The position numbers and the translations under genes are program-made. A model generated the notes under the pieces. It was given only the letters and a program-made list of their open reading frames with translations, had not been told where the DNA came from and searched no databases. 64,000 bases of DNA from Chloroflexota bacterium (lineage in GTDB: Bacteria; Chloroflexota; Anaerolineae; Anaerolineales; Villigracilaceae): contig JACRBN010000011.1 of NCBI GenBank assembly GCA_016213105.1, positions 62,001-126,000 on the forward strand, written 5' to 3'. Position 1 is the stretch's first letter; the number at the start of each line of letters is the position of its first letter. Below are positions 25,554 through 35,047 of this stretch, one piece after another.

Positions 25554-28130
25554 TTATGGTTTCAGCACCAGATGTCCTTCAGCGTCGTTGATGGCGGATG
25601 GTTGATCCCACCACATCGGGTAGTATTGCACATCGGCCCACAGCGGAGCCATGTCCGCGTAGTGCGGGTGATAGGCGTGGCCCGACTGTCCCGTGGTGTG
25701 GACGGTGAGGGAGTTGTTCAGGTTGCCCAAATCCACGATCATGCGCATGGACGGGAGCCAGTCCACAAAGTAGCCGTCGATGGTGCTCCAGCCCGTGGCG
25801 TTGACGATGGATTTGCCTCCGCCCGTGGGGAAGGGGCCGCGGTTGAACAAATCCTCGATCAGGCTGACGCCCGATTTGCCGAGTGTGCCGTTTTCGAAGG
25901 TAGCGGTGTGCAGGTCGCCCCACTTCCATTTGGAGGTATCCTTGCCGAGGGTCTTTTCCATTTCGGTCACGGCCTCGGCGATGGCTTTGGCGAAGATATC
26001 GTCGCGGGTCTCGACTTGTGGCGTGGACTGATCGTCCCACCAGGCATTGGTGTTATCCTCCACGATATGACGGGCTACCTCGAAGTACTGATCGCCGCCC
26101 TCGGGCCAGTAGCGTTCGGGCAGGTCATCGTTGAAGGTGTCGGCCAGCAGGTGACTCCAGAAGGAGGCGTACAACGCCGCAGGCGCGGAATCCGCCGTGT
26201 CCTGGAAGTCCCAGCCCTCGAACAGGGCGCGGACTTTATCCACATGGGCGTCGTCGAGTGGGACTTGCATCAGCGCAGGCACGAGGGCCGCGGCGCTGGC
26301 ATCGTAGGCGTCGGCGTGCATCTTCTGGATGTAGGCGATGTCGATCTTGCCTGACGCGTTTTGGATCATCTCGACGATGCGGTTCGCGCGGAAACCATAA
26401 TCCCAATCGGCGGTGACGAGGTAGGGATAGTCGCGCGGGGGAACCTGGTTGTTGGCGGTGACGATGTAGCCCTCGGCGGGGTTGAGCGTGTAGGGCTGTT
26501 CCTCGAAGGGAATGTAACCCGTCCACTCATATTCGTCTGTCCAGCCAGGCACGGGGAAGCGCCCGTCGCCGTTCCTGCGGATCGGGATGTCGCCTGGCAT
26601 CTGGTAGCCGATGTTGCCGTCCACGTCGGCGTAGATCAGGTTCTGCGCGGGCACGTGGAAGTTGCTGGCGGCGGCGCGGAACTCATCCCAGTTCTGGGCC
26701 TTGTCAAAACCCCAGATGGCCTCGAAGGGCGTGGAGGGAGTCAGTGCCGTCCATGCCAGCGCGACAACGTATTGCTGCGGCAGGTCGATGCCTGCGCGTT
26801 CCTTGAACGGGACGAACTCGGTATCCTTCGGATCGCCCTGATCCTTGAGCGGGCCGTAGGCGTCCGAGATGACGGGGCCGTGACGGGTGAGGCGCACGGT
26901 CAATTCCACAGGCTCGCCGCCGACGATGTCGATGGTTTCCTGGCGGGTCTCGAAGTCCACCCACTCGCCGTTGACCTCGTACTGGTTCGGGTTTTCGGGG
27001 TTGACCTTTTCGATGAACAAGTCCATCACGTCGGGGCCTGTGTTGGTGAAGCCCCAGGCGATGCGGTCATTGTGGCCGATGACCACGCCAGGCACGCCCG
27101 CGAACGAGAAGCCCGCCATCTCGAACGGGCAGGCGTCGCTCTTGGGCATACAGTGCATGTCCACCTGGTACCAGATCGACGGCATTTGGATGCCGAGATG
27201 CGGGTCGTTGGCGAGGATGGGCATGCCCGTGTCGGTCAATTGGCCCGAGACGGCCCACGAGTTCGAGCCGATGCCGTCGCTCAGTTCGCCGAGCAGCGGG
27301 TCAAGCAGGGCGATGCGGTCGGCGAGGGAAGTAAAGTCAAAGGTCGAAAGTCGAAGGTCAGGGTCGTGGTCGATCTGTGACCTTTGACCTGTGACCTTTG
27401 ACAAGTCTCCACCGATCTTATTGACGATAACGGGATGATCCTCAGGATAGGACGGGTAAAGCATATCCACCTGTTCGGGCGTCAGCGTTTTGAGCAGCAC
27501 GGCGCGCGCGATCTCGTCATCCATGTTGCCGCGCAAATCCCAGGCCATGGCCTTGCCCCAAGTCAGTGTGTTGACGGGCGTCCACGCTTTGAGCTTGTAA
27601 TCGGGACTGAGCAGGCCGAGCACGGCATACTCCAGGCTGAGGGCGGTGCCGCTGTGATCCTTGAGATAGGCGTTGACCCCGTCCGTGTAGGCTTCCAGGA
27701 TGGCAAGCGAATCAGGCGAGAGTTGCTTCAACTCCGCTTCGGCGGTCACGCGCCAGCCGAGCGTGCGCAGGAAGGTGTCGGTTTCCACTTGCGCGGAACC
27801 GAACATCTCCGAGAGCGTGCCCGAGCCGATGTGCCGCCAGGCGTCCATTTGCCAGAAGCGATCCTGTGCGTGGACGTAGCCCTGCGCAAAGAACAGATCA
27901 TGCACGCTGCTGGCATAGATGTGCGGGATGCCCATCGAATCGCGATATACGTCCACGCGTGCGTCCAGCCCGCTGACCTGCATCTCGCCTTCGGTCTGCG
28001 GGAACGATTGCTTTGCCACCGTGTTGGGCAGGTACGATTTGAAATAAAACGCACCGCCCGCACCGAGCAAAAGCGCGAGGATGACCAGCAAGATCAATCC
28101 TCGCATGAGAAAAGTACCTATCTTCTTCAT
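25554..28130 (-). CDS. Penicillin acylase-family amidase (Ntn hydrolase)
   Basis: An 858-residue precursor with an N-terminal membrane segment (GLILLVILALLLGAGGAFYF), so it acts outside the cytoplasm. The A-chain shows RDSMGIPHIYASSVHDLFFAQGYVHAQDRFWQMD. The autocatalytic cleavage site and B-chain start are GIGSNSWAVSG; Ser289 would be the N-terminal nucleophile. The family cleaves beta-lactam side chains or acyl-homoserine lactones, and the substrate here is unknown. Residues about 243-266, just before the cleavage site, are encoded by a TGACCTTTGAC-type repeat. GGAGGACAG precedes the ATG at 28130. Confidence 0.93.
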   Translation of the reverse strand: MKKIGTFLMRGLILLVILALLLGAGGAFYFKSYLPNTVAKQSFPQTEGEMQVSGLDARVDVYRDSMGIPHIYASSVHDLFFAQGYVHAQDRFWQMDAWRHIGSGTLSEMFGSAQVETDTFLRTLGWRVTAEAELKQLSPDSLAILEAYTDGVNAYLKDHSGTALSLEYAVLGLLSPDYKLKAWTPVNTLTWGKAMAWDLRGNMDDEIARAVLLKTLTPEQVDMLYPSYPEDHPVIVNKIGGDLSKVTGQRSQIDHDPDLRLSTFDFTSLADRIALLDPLLGELSDGIGSNSWAVSGQLTDTGMPILANDPHLGIQMPSIWYQVDMHCMPKSDACPFEMAGFSFAGVPGVVIGHNDRIAWGFTNTGPDVMDLFIEKVNPENPNQYEVNGEWVDFETRQETIDIVGGEPVELTVRLTRHGPVISDAYGPLKDQGDPKDTEFVPFKERAGIDLPQQYVVALAWTALTPSTPFEAIWGFDKAQNWDEFRAAASNFHVPAQNLIYADVDGNIGYQMPGDIPIRRNGDGRFPVPGWTDEYEWTGYIPFEEQPYTLNPAEGYIVTANNQVPPRDYPYLVTADWDYGFRANRIVEMIQNASGKIDIAYIQKMHADAYDASAAALVPALMQVPLDDAHVDKVRALFEGWDFQDTADSAPAALYASFWSHLLADTFNDDLPERYWPEGGDQYFEVARHIVEDNTNAWWDDQSTPQVETRDDIFAKAIAEAVTEMEKTLGKDTSKWKWGDLHTATFENGTLGKSGVSLIEDLFNRGPFPTGGGKSIVNATGWSTIDGYFVDWLPSMRMIVDLGNLNNSLTVHTTGQSGHAYHPHYADMAPLWADVQYYPMWWDQPSAINDAEGHLVLKP
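27335..27404. repeat. GTCAAAGGTC / GACCTTTGAC repeat inside the acylase gene
   Basis: Copies of GTCAAAGGTC-like words at the left (27335-27360) are answered by GACCTTTGAC words at the right (27378-27403), making an imperfect inverted repeat. It adds a polar stretch in the spacer before the processing site. A related run is at 59342-59368 in another gene. Confidence 0.7.
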
Positions 28131-28322
28131 AAAAACTGTCCTCCAATGGCGTTGGAATTGCGCGATTATACCGAACAAGGTCATATTACGGTGTTTTTTG
28201 CCCTTCCAGTATGCAAAGTGGGAGCGGGTGTGCGAAAAAACGATTCCCCGAATGTGATTCGCAAAACAGAAGCGAGTGGAGCGAGTTGCCGCCTGGAACG
28301 GTTTCTACGCTGTGAGATTGGC

Positions 28323-29534
28323 TCAGGCCACCCAACTGCCGAGCAGAAAAACCCAGGCCAGCAGCATTTGCAGGCAAAGGGAAATGGATGCTGCCATGAC
28401 CTGGACGTTTTTCATTTTCATACCCGCGGGCAGAATGAAGATGGGGAACAAGGCCAGAAAATAACGACTGTAACTGGCAAGCAGGTGCGGCGGAGTGCCG
28501 CGCATGAATAATACGGCCAGGGTCAGCCAGATATAGAGCGAGAACTCGATGGGAAGGTCTCGCAGGCCGGCGAGGCCGATCAGCAGGATGAAAATGAACA
28601 GGAACAGGTCGATCCAATCCATATAGATGTATTCGATGCTGAACAGGCGCAGGAGGAAAAGATAAAAACCTGTCCAAGGTGCGACGGTTGTGATGCGCCA
28701 GTACTGATCCAGCGCGGCGGTGATGTTGCCCAGCCCGGAGAGTCTCAGCCAGGCCTGGTGGCCGAGCATGGTCAGGACAGGGATGGCGGCGAGGAAGAAC
28801 CATTCTGGGCGCAATGCTTTGAGCAGCGGCAGGTTGCCAAGCGCCTGCTTAACCTGTTGAAGCGGCCCTCGCTCAAGCTGCGGGATCAGGCTCCTGAACA
28901 TCATCCAGAGCAGGATGGGGGTCAGGATGGCACCCTGCAAGCGGGTCAAGGTGGCAAGCCCGGCCAACAGGGCCGCCCAGCCCCAGCGTCGACGGCGGGC
29001 CGCCAGCCAGGCTCCCAGCACGAGGGCCAGGAACAGGGCCTCGGTATATCCGGCCAGCATGAAAAAAGTTGTCGGGAAAACGCTGAAGGCCAACACCACC
29101 CGCAGGGCGAGTTTTGGATCGTACATATCCTGCATGAGCTCATAAAGCAGGATGAATGCAGCGATGGATGATAGGCTTGAGATCAATAGGGCGGAAGCGA
29201 GGTGATTATTTCCCACCAGCGGGGCCAACAGTCGCATCAGAAGGGGATAGAGCGGCATGTAGGCAATCGAACTGCTGTGGTTGTTGTACCCCAAAATGGA
29301 AACTTCCATGTACGAGAGCGTATCCCACTGAAACCAGGGGTTGATGAACCAGCGTGAGAACCAATCTGTGTGCAGGTAGGGCGAGATCAGGGCGTAGGTG
29401 GTTTCACCAAGCGGCGCGGGTCCGCCCTGTTGCAGGATGAGGATGCCAATGGCTGCATACAAGGCCCGCAGACCAAGAACAAGCACTACGGCAATATTCC
29501 ATTCTTTTTTCCAGCGGGGGACAAGGTTCTGCAT
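28323..29534 (-). CDS. PIG-V/GT-C-like membrane glycosyltransferase
   Basis: A 403-residue protein with about ten membrane segments. QWDTLSYMEVSILGY near the start, then AYMPLYPLLMRLL, FPTTFFMLAGYTEALFLALVLGAWLAARR and GLATLTRLQG resemble the mannosyltransferase PIG-V/GT76 family, which uses lipid-linked sugars. The early WD motif would be the catalytic acid. The substrate is unknown. It begins 69 bp after the glycosidase lipoprotein gene and may belong to the same transcript. No strong ribosome binding site is visible. Confidence 0.78.
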   Translation of the reverse strand: MQNLVPRWKKEWNIAVVLVLGLRALYAAIGILILQQGGPAPLGETTYALISPYLHTDWFSRWFINPWFQWDTLSYMEVSILGYNNHSSSIAYMPLYPLLMRLLAPLVGNNHLASALLISSLSSIAAFILLYELMQDMYDPKLALRVVLAFSVFPTTFFMLAGYTEALFLALVLGAWLAARRRRWGWAALLAGLATLTRLQGAILTPILLWMMFRSLIPQLERGPLQQVKQALGNLPLLKALRPEWFFLAAIPVLTMLGHQAWLRLSGLGNITAALDQYWRITTVAPWTGFYLFLLRLFSIEYIYMDWIDLFLFIFILLIGLAGLRDLPIEFSLYIWLTLAVLFMRGTPPHLLASYSRYFLALFPIFILPAGMKMKNVQVMAASISLCLQMLLAWVFLLGSWVA

Positions 29535-29603
29535 GGGAAGAGGCCTGCCAGAGTGCAGAAAAGGCCGGGCGCTCGGGCTCGGCCTTTGAATTCACGGTTT
29601 CTT

Positions 29604-32099
29604 TTACCGTACCACTCCCGTCAAACGCGGGAACCAGTACCACAGGATGTCGGCGGCGGGCTTGCCATGCACCGAAGCGGATTTGTCGCGCAGCGCGACG
29701 GGCGGGTAGTATCCACGGCTGACCACGCCGCTGATCCAAGCGCGGCCGTTGACGGCGGTCAGCACGGCCTCGTACAAGTCGGCCTGGATTTGCAGGTTCA
29801 GGCCCACAGCGCTGGAATCAGGGTTGGGGCGATTGAGGGCGGGCCAGTCGAGGCAGGCGCCCGCGCCGTTGGAGATGCAGCCCGTGGCCGCGCCCGTGGC
29901 GGAGGGATAGGCCACCGCCAGGATGATCGGCTTGTTGATCAGGGCGGGCAGGGCGGCCACTTCGTTGTCCAGCAGGCGGCCCGCTTCGTTGGCCAGGTCG
30001 GCCTTCGAGGCGTTCGCCTGTCCCGTCAGCGCGGCGGACCAGAGCAGGTAGATGCCGTCCGTATCCTGGAGGAAGGTCAGCGGGGCTTGCAGGCTGGCCT
30101 CGGTGAAAGGCAGGGCCCACAGCACTTTTCCGCTGAAATGGGCGCGCACCTCGGTGATGATGGCCTTCCAGCGCACATCGAGATCGGCGGGCGCACCCGA
30201 GGGGGAACCGTCGGGCAGAGTCCCGTTGGGCAGGGCGGGCGCAAGCCAATCCCCGCCCAGGATGAGGGTCTGCGCGCCGGTCTGGGCGGCGAGATCCGCG
30301 TAGTGGACGGCGAAGGCGCGGTAGTGATCGAACCAGTTCTGCCACCAGGCGGCGTCGCGCGGCGCCGCCCTCCAGAAATCAGCGGCGGTGCCATTGAAAT
30401 GCGGGGCGGGGAAAATGGATACGTTCATGCCCAAGGCGTGCGTCTGGTTGACCGTGACGGCCAGGTCGCTCCACAACGCATCCCGTCCGGGCACGGGCCC
30501 GAAGGTCAGCGGGTTGACCGAACCGTAGCTCCAGGTGGGGGTCAGCACAATTTGATTCGCTCCCAAAGCCTGGATATTGGCCAGCGCCTGTGGTGTGTAA
30601 AACGACCAGTTGGGCTGATAATCTGCCTGGAGTTCGACGCCTGCCGTAAAGCCCTGGGCGCGCGGTGTGATGGCGGCGCCCACCAGGGTGGTCGGCTCGA
30701 CGTTCTCGTACCAATTCCAGGCCGAGACAACATCCTGCAGATCCTGCGAGGAGAGGTTGGTGATGGCCTGGCGGCCTGGGGCGGCGCTGCCGATGGTGGC
30801 GACGTCATCTGCGCTGCCGCATTGGGCGTTGCGGCAGAAGCGATAGCTGAACGAGCCGAGCATGTTGAGCGGACCGTAGAGCTTGTATGTCCACCTGTTG
30901 TTGCCGAGCGGCCACATGGGCAGGGGCTCTGTCCACGTGTAGGGGTTGATCTGAAGGTAGAGGATGTCGCCTGCGGGTGTGCTGGCGGGCGCGGTGACCT
31001 CGAACGTGATCGGCGCGGACTTGCCCGCCTGCCAGGTGACGACCGCGTCTTGCATGGTCACGTCGTGATCGGGCACCACGAATTCGCGCAGGGTGAATTC
31101 ATCCTGGCCGTCGTGTTCCGAATTCCAGAAGCCGTCGCCGAGCGTGTATTTGTATTGGATGTAGGCCCCGACGGGCAGGCTGAGCGTGGTGCTGTAGCGT
31201 CCGTCCGCGCCAAAAGCCAGCAGGGGCATGCGGTCTGCGATGGTGTTCATGCCGCCCTGCAGGTCGCCGAAGGTGTTGCCGAGTTGCAGCAGGTTCCCCG
31301 CCAGGCGGACGGGCGCGCCCGTGACCGTGGTGGCGGGCACGCTGGCCGAGAAGGTCACGTTGACCATCGGCGCAGGGCGCAGGCGCAATTCCACGCTGGT
31401 GATCTGGTTGGGACCGATTGTAGCTCCCTGCTGGAAGGTCTGGTACATGCCGTCCAGGGCATAGGCCACCAGGTTGTGAGTCCCGGCGGGCAGACCCTGC
31501 AAGTCGAAGCGGCCGGCTGAGTCGGTCAAATATTGGACGCCGTTGGCGCTGATCAGCAGGTTCGGGATCGGCGCGCCGGTATCGGCGTTGAAGGCGCGTC
31601 CCTGCACGCTGCCCAACTCGCGGGCGTAGGATTTGTCGGACCAGTCGCTGAGCGTGTCACGCACCTCGCCCTGGGTGCTGACGTAATACAGGCGGTAGCG
31701 GACGGGGAATCCCAGGCTCGCATCCTCGGCCACCTGCGCCGCGCCGCGCCGAATGTAGCGATACTTGACCACCGCATTCAGGGTCAGCGGCAGGACGGCG
31801 TTGTAGGTCAGCCCGTCGACAGCCTGCATGGGATAGGAGACGGGGTTGTATTGCAGCCCGGTCACCTCATCGAGCACCGAGAGGATCAGGGTTTCCCCGC
31901 CAACCAGCGGCTCGGGCAGGGTGACCGTGAAGGTGGTCTGCGCCTTGGGTTGGGGCACCACGGTGGGGCCGCTATGGATGGGCGTGGACGGGGCGGCCGT
32001 CGGAGAGGTCGGAAGTTTGAACAGGGAGATCGTGCAGGCCTGGGAAGCCAGCGCCAGCACACTCAGGATGGATAATAGGGAGTAAAGGGCTTTTTTCAT
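29604..32099 (-). CDS. Lipoprotein with carbohydrate-binding domains and a glycosidase-like barrel
   Basis: An 831-residue lipoprotein (lipobox SQAC, Cys22). Residues about 50-430 hold starch-binding (CBM20-like) and carboxypeptidase-regulatory-like beta domains, for example GRAFNADTGAPIPNLLISANGVQYLTDSAGRFDLQGL. Residues about 480-830 look like a TIM barrel of the GH113/GTA type (ALGANQIVLTPTWSYGS, HALGMNVSIFPAPHFNG, TLILGGDWLAPALP). It probably acts on cell-surface or extracellular glycans. Its ATG overlaps the tatC stop (ATGA), so the two genes are translationally coupled. Confidence 0.78.
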   Translation of the reverse strand: MKKALYSLLSILSVLALASQACTISLFKLPTSPTAAPSTPIHSGPTVVPQPKAQTTFTVTLPEPLVGGETLILSVLDEVTGLQYNPVSYPMQAVDGLTYNAVLPLTLNAVVKYRYIRRGAAQVAEDASLGFPVRYRLYYVSTQGEVRDTLSDWSDKSYARELGSVQGRAFNADTGAPIPNLLISANGVQYLTDSAGRFDLQGLPAGTHNLVAYALDGMYQTFQQGATIGPNQITSVELRLRPAPMVNVTFSASVPATTVTGAPVRLAGNLLQLGNTFGDLQGGMNTIADRMPLLAFGADGRYSTTLSLPVGAYIQYKYTLGDGFWNSEHDGQDEFTLREFVVPDHDVTMQDAVVTWQAGKSAPITFEVTAPASTPAGDILYLQINPYTWTEPLPMWPLGNNRWTYKLYGPLNMLGSFSYRFCRNAQCGSADDVATIGSAAPGRQAITNLSSQDLQDVVSAWNWYENVEPTTLVGAAITPRAQGFTAGVELQADYQPNWSFYTPQALANIQALGANQIVLTPTWSYGSVNPLTFGPVPGRDALWSDLAVTVNQTHALGMNVSIFPAPHFNGTAADFWRAAPRDAAWWQNWFDHYRAFAVHYADLAAQTGAQTLILGGDWLAPALPNGTLPDGSPSGAPADLDVRWKAIITEVRAHFSGKVLWALPFTEASLQAPLTFLQDTDGIYLLWSAALTGQANASKADLANEAGRLLDNEVAALPALINKPIILAVAYPSATGAATGCISNGAGACLDWPALNRPNPDSSAVGLNLQIQADLYEAVLTAVNGRAWISGVVSRGYYPPVALRDKSASVHGKPAADILWYWFPRLTGVVR

Positions 32100-32998
32100 A
32101 TTCTCTCCTCAGCCTCTATTGCGGCTCTCCTGCGCCCGGCATATGCCAGGAAACTCAACCCGATACTGATGAAGTAGAGCAGGGTCAGCGGAACCATGAC
32201 CAACCCCATGCTGAGCGGATCGACCGTGGGGGTAATGGCCGCGGCCAGCACCGCGATGATGATCACGGCGATGCGCCAATGCTGGGCCAGCACCCTTGGC
32301 TTGATGATGCCCATGGCGGTCAGCACATAAACGATGAGCGGGAACTCGAAGGAAATTCCCATCCAGAAGATCAGGCCGTTGACGAAGTTGAAATACTCCA
32401 TCGCGGTCCACTGCTGGGAGATTTTTGTAAAGCCACCCAGGACAGGTAGCGCGGTGGGAAGCATCAGGAAGTAGGCGAAAGCCATCCCGCTGACGAATAG
32501 GAGCGTGGCAAATGGAATGGCAAACAGGCCGTATTTTTTTTCGCGCGACCGCAGCCCGGGAGCGGCAAACCACCAGATTTCGAAAACGATATAGGGAAAG
32601 GCAGTAGTGATGCCGAGACTGAGGGCGATCTTCATGAAGACGCCCACCTCCTCGGTGACCTGGATGGCTTGCAGGTTTTGCAGCCCGCCGATCGGGACGG
32701 TCAGGAATTCCATGACGGGCACGGTGTAGGCGAAGGTGATGCCGACCGCCACCAAAACCACCAGCACCGCCCGCAACAGGTGTTTGCGCAGGGACTCGAT
32801 CTCGTTCCACAGGAACTCGCGCACGGTCTTGTCTGTGACGATGCCCGCAACCACATCCCCGAGCGGGTGTTCCTCGGGTTCGGTGTTCAGGAAGCGCACA
32901 AAGCGCCCGATCAACCGAAACGGGAAGGCCAGGATGGTGAAGATCAACCAGAATGGAAAGGTGATGACCCGCCACAAGCCGCTGAAAAATCTACGCAT
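32096..32998 (-). CDS. tatC: Sec-independent protein translocase TatC
   Basis: A 300-residue protein with a leading hydrophobic segment and six TatC-like helices. Recognisable parts are HLLRAVLVVLVAVGITFAY, EVGVFMKIALSLGITTAFPYIVFEIWWFAAPGLRSREKKY (the conserved Phe-Pro and Glu of the TatC core), and FWMGISFEFPLIVYVLTAMGI. The usual short N-terminus is extended by about 65 residues containing an additional amphipathic or membrane segment. It overlaps tatA by 8 bp upstream and the lipoprotein gene by 4 bp downstream. Confidence 0.92.
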   Translation of the reverse strand: MRRFFSGLWRVITFPFWLIFTILAFPFRLIGRFVRFLNTEPEEHPLGDVVAGIVTDKTVREFLWNEIESLRKHLLRAVLVVLVAVGITFAYTVPVMEFLTVPIGGLQNLQAIQVTEEVGVFMKIALSLGITTAFPYIVFEIWWFAAPGLRSREKKYGLFAIPFATLLFVSGMAFAYFLMLPTALPVLGGFTKISQQWTAMEYFNFVNGLIFWMGISFEFPLIVYVLTAMGIIKPRVLAQHWRIAVIIIAVLAAAITPTVDPLSMGLVMVPLTLLYFISIGLSFLAYAGRRRAAIEAEERI

Positions 32999-33380
32999 TC
33001 GGTTCCTGCCCGCTGGGTGGGGTGGGGGGCGTGGACCCGGGGTCTGATTCCGTTTTGGGAGCCGGGTCCGCGGCCGGGGGCCTGGCGGGCGTCCCGATGG
33101 TGTACGGTTTCGAGTCGAAGGCCGGCTTGACCTGGTCGCGCACCGCACGGTCCAGATCCTTGAACTCCTCCAGGTTGGCCTCGCGCATCAGGTTGGTGGG
33201 CAGGTTGCGGATCTCGCGCGAAGTCGTCTGGAAGAGTTTCCAGCCATCCGAATGAACCAGATCGTTGAGCCATTTGCCGATGGTCTTGCCGGCTTTTTGC
33301 ATATCCTTGGGCCCCAGCACGATCAGGGCAATAATGAGGATGACAATCAGTTCTTGGGGGCCGATGCCGAGGATTTCCAT
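32991..33380 (-). CDS. tatA: TatA/TatB-family translocase subunit
   Basis: A 129-residue protein with the TatA/B layout: a short N-terminal membrane helix (PQELIVILIIALIVLGPKDM), the LGP hinge, an amphipathic helix and a charged Pro-rich tail. The Glu after the start (MEILGIGPQE) leans towards TatB, but the two classes are hard to separate in this phylum, so the symbol is provisional. It begins 2 bp after nusB and overlaps tatC, forming a nusB-tatA-tatC operon. Confidence 0.88.
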   Translation of the reverse strand: MEILGIGPQELIVILIIALIVLGPKDMQKAGKTIGKWLNDLVHSDGWKLFQTTSREIRNLPTNLMREANLEEFKDLDRAVRDQVKPAFDSKPYTIGTPARPPAADPAPKTESDPGSTPPTPPSGQEPNA

Positions 33381-33382
33381 GT

Positions 33383-33823
33383 TTAGGATACAGAGATTGG
33401 TTTGAGCTGCTGGATCAGGTCATGCTGGTGTTCGGCCAGCGATCCAAGCACCCCGTTGACGAAGCGCGCGGTGGAGTCGGAGCCGTAGATTTTGGCAAGC
33501 TCGACCGCCTCATTGATGGCCACCTTGACGGGCGTCTCGCGGTACACGGCAAATTCCCAGCAGGCCATGCGCAGTATGTTGCGGTCTATCGCTGCGATCT
33601 GGTCGAAGGGCCATTCGGGCGCGTATTTTTCGATGGCGTGGTCGAGGGATTGGGCATTGGGAAGCACGCCGAAGATGATCCGGCGGGCGAATTCGGCCAG
33701 TTCATCGGTCAGCGGGGTATCCTCCAGCCGCAATTTGTACACGTCGGCGGCGGAGTGCTGGGCTATATCAACTTCGTAAAGTACTTGCAGGGCGAGGCTG
33801 CGCGCCCTGGTGCGGGACTTCAT
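33383..33823 (-). CDS. nusB: Transcription antitermination protein NusB
   Basis: A 146-residue all-helical protein that binds boxA RNA with S10 in rRNA antitermination. Family hallmarks are SRTRARSLALQVLYEVDI at the N-terminus, IDRNILRMACWEF, and VAINEAVELAKIYGSDSTARFVNGVL at the C-terminus. It lies 4 bp after the Asp23 gene and is followed by the tat genes. Confidence 0.95.
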   Translation of the reverse strand: MKSRTRARSLALQVLYEVDIAQHSAADVYKLRLEDTPLTDELAEFARRIIFGVLPNAQSLDHAIEKYAPEWPFDQIAAIDRNILRMACWEFAVYRETPVKVAINEAVELAKIYGSDSTARFVNGVLGSLAEHQHDLIQQLKPISVS

Positions 33824-33827
33824 ACAG

Positions 33828-34184
33828 TTAGGCCTCGGTGACTTCCTCGTAATCTATGTCTTCGATGTGAATGTCCACGTGGCCGATTTCCATGCCAACC
33901 ATTTCCTGGATGGCGCGGGAGACCTGGTGCTGCACGTTGCGGCTGACTTCGCGGATATTGACGTCCTGCTTGAGCACCAGGAACAGGTCCGCATAGACGG
34001 TGTTGTTTTCCACTTCGATGCGCACGCCTTCGTGCGCGCCGCGCCGCAGGAGGCGGTTCACGCCGCCCGTGACGTTCGCCAGGTGGCTGACGCCCGGCAC
34101 ACCCAGGGCGGCCAGGCGCGCGATGGTGACGAGCACATCGGGGGAAACGGTGGTTTTGCCCGGAGTATTGTTGTATTCAGACAT
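33828..34184 (-). CDS. Asp23/Gls24 family protein
   Basis: A 118-residue protein with the Asp23/Gls24 pattern: VSPDVLVTIARLAALGVPGVSHLA, GVRIEVENNTVYADLFLVLKQDVNIREVSRNVQHQVSRAIQEMVGMEIGHVDIHIEDI. In staphylococci Asp23 is a membrane-associated alkaline-shock protein; in many bacteria the homologue stands next to nusB, as here. GGAG precedes the ATG. Confidence 0.92.
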   Translation of the reverse strand: MSEYNNTPGKTTVSPDVLVTIARLAALGVPGVSHLANVTGGVNRLLRRGAHEGVRIEVENNTVYADLFLVLKQDVNIREVSRNVQHQVSRAIQEMVGMEIGHVDIHIEDIDYEEVTEA

Positions 34185-34193
34185 GGTTTCTCC

Positions 34194-34952
34194 TTACATC
34201 ATGGCCATGCCGCCGTCCACGCCCAGCACCTGGCCCGTGATGTAGGCGGCCTGGTCTGAGGCGAGAAAAGCGACGGCATGGGCGATTTCTTCGGGTTGAC
34301 CCTTGCGTCCCAGCGGGACGAGTTTGAGGGCGGCTGCAAGCGTTTCGGGTGACATGGCATCCAGGATTTCGGTATCCACGAAGCCGGGCGCCACGGCGTT
34401 GACCGTGACATTGCGGGCGGCCACCTCGCGCGCAAGCGCCTTGGTGAAGCCGATCTGCCCCGCCTTCGAAGCGGAATAATTGGTCTGGCCCGGGTTGCCC
34501 ATCTGCCCGGCCACCGAGGCGATGCTGACGATGCGCCCGTAGCGTTTGCGCATCATGTGCTTGACCGCGGCCTTGGAGCAGTTGAAGGTACTCTTTAAAT
34601 TGGTGTCGATCACGGCGTCCCAGTCGGATTCGGGCATCATCATGATGAGCTGGTCGCGGGTGATGCCTGCGTTGTTGACCAGGATGCTCAGGTCGCCGAA
34701 GGTCTCCACGGCAAACTTGACCAGCGCTTCGGCCTGCTTGGTATCGGACACGTCGGCCTGGAAGGCGGCGGCTTTCCCGCCCACGGCCTGGATTTGCTGA
34801 ACCACTTCCCCGGCGGCTTCGGGCGACTTGTGGTAATTCACGACGACTGCCGCGCCACGCGCCGCCAGTTCGAGCGCGACGGCCTTTCCAATTCCACGCG
34901 ACCCGCCCGTGACGAGCGCCACGCGATTCTCCAAAGATAAGGTTAAAGACAT
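34194..34952 (-). CDS. fabG: 3-oxoacyl-ACP reductase FabG
   Basis: A 252-residue short-chain dehydrogenase reducing beta-ketoacyl-ACP with NADPH. Visible features: TGGSRGIG (15-22), NNAG (93-96), catalytic Ser146, Tyr159 and Lys163 (YSASKAG), and the family end ITGQVLGVDGGMAMM. GAGGAG precedes the ATG, with TATAAT further upstream. First gene of the run fabG-asp23-nusB-tatA-tatC; no other fatty acid synthesis gene is close. Confidence 0.92.
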   Translation of the reverse strand: MSLTLSLENRVALVTGGSRGIGKAVALELAARGAAVVVNYHKSPEAAGEVVQQIQAVGGKAAAFQADVSDTKQAEALVKFAVETFGDLSILVNNAGITRDQLIMMMPESDWDAVIDTNLKSTFNCSKAAVKHMMRKRYGRIVSIASVAGQMGNPGQTNYSASKAGQIGFTKALAREVAARNVTVNAVAPGFVDTEILDAMSPETLAAALKLVPLGRKGQPEEIAHAVAFLASDQAAYITGQVLGVDGGMAMM

Positions 34953-35047
34953 CCTCTGCTCCTCAAGCGAAATTATACATCATGAAACAGGCGCCCACAG
35001 AATAGGACTTCGGAAGTTTGCCTCTCCCGTCCCCATACTACAACCCG

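Noticed and set aside
28818-28845. Palindrome-like sequence in the membrane glycosyltransferase gene
   Set aside because: Only short arms pair (GCAGG/CCTGC), and the encoded residues fit the protein; it is likely chance.
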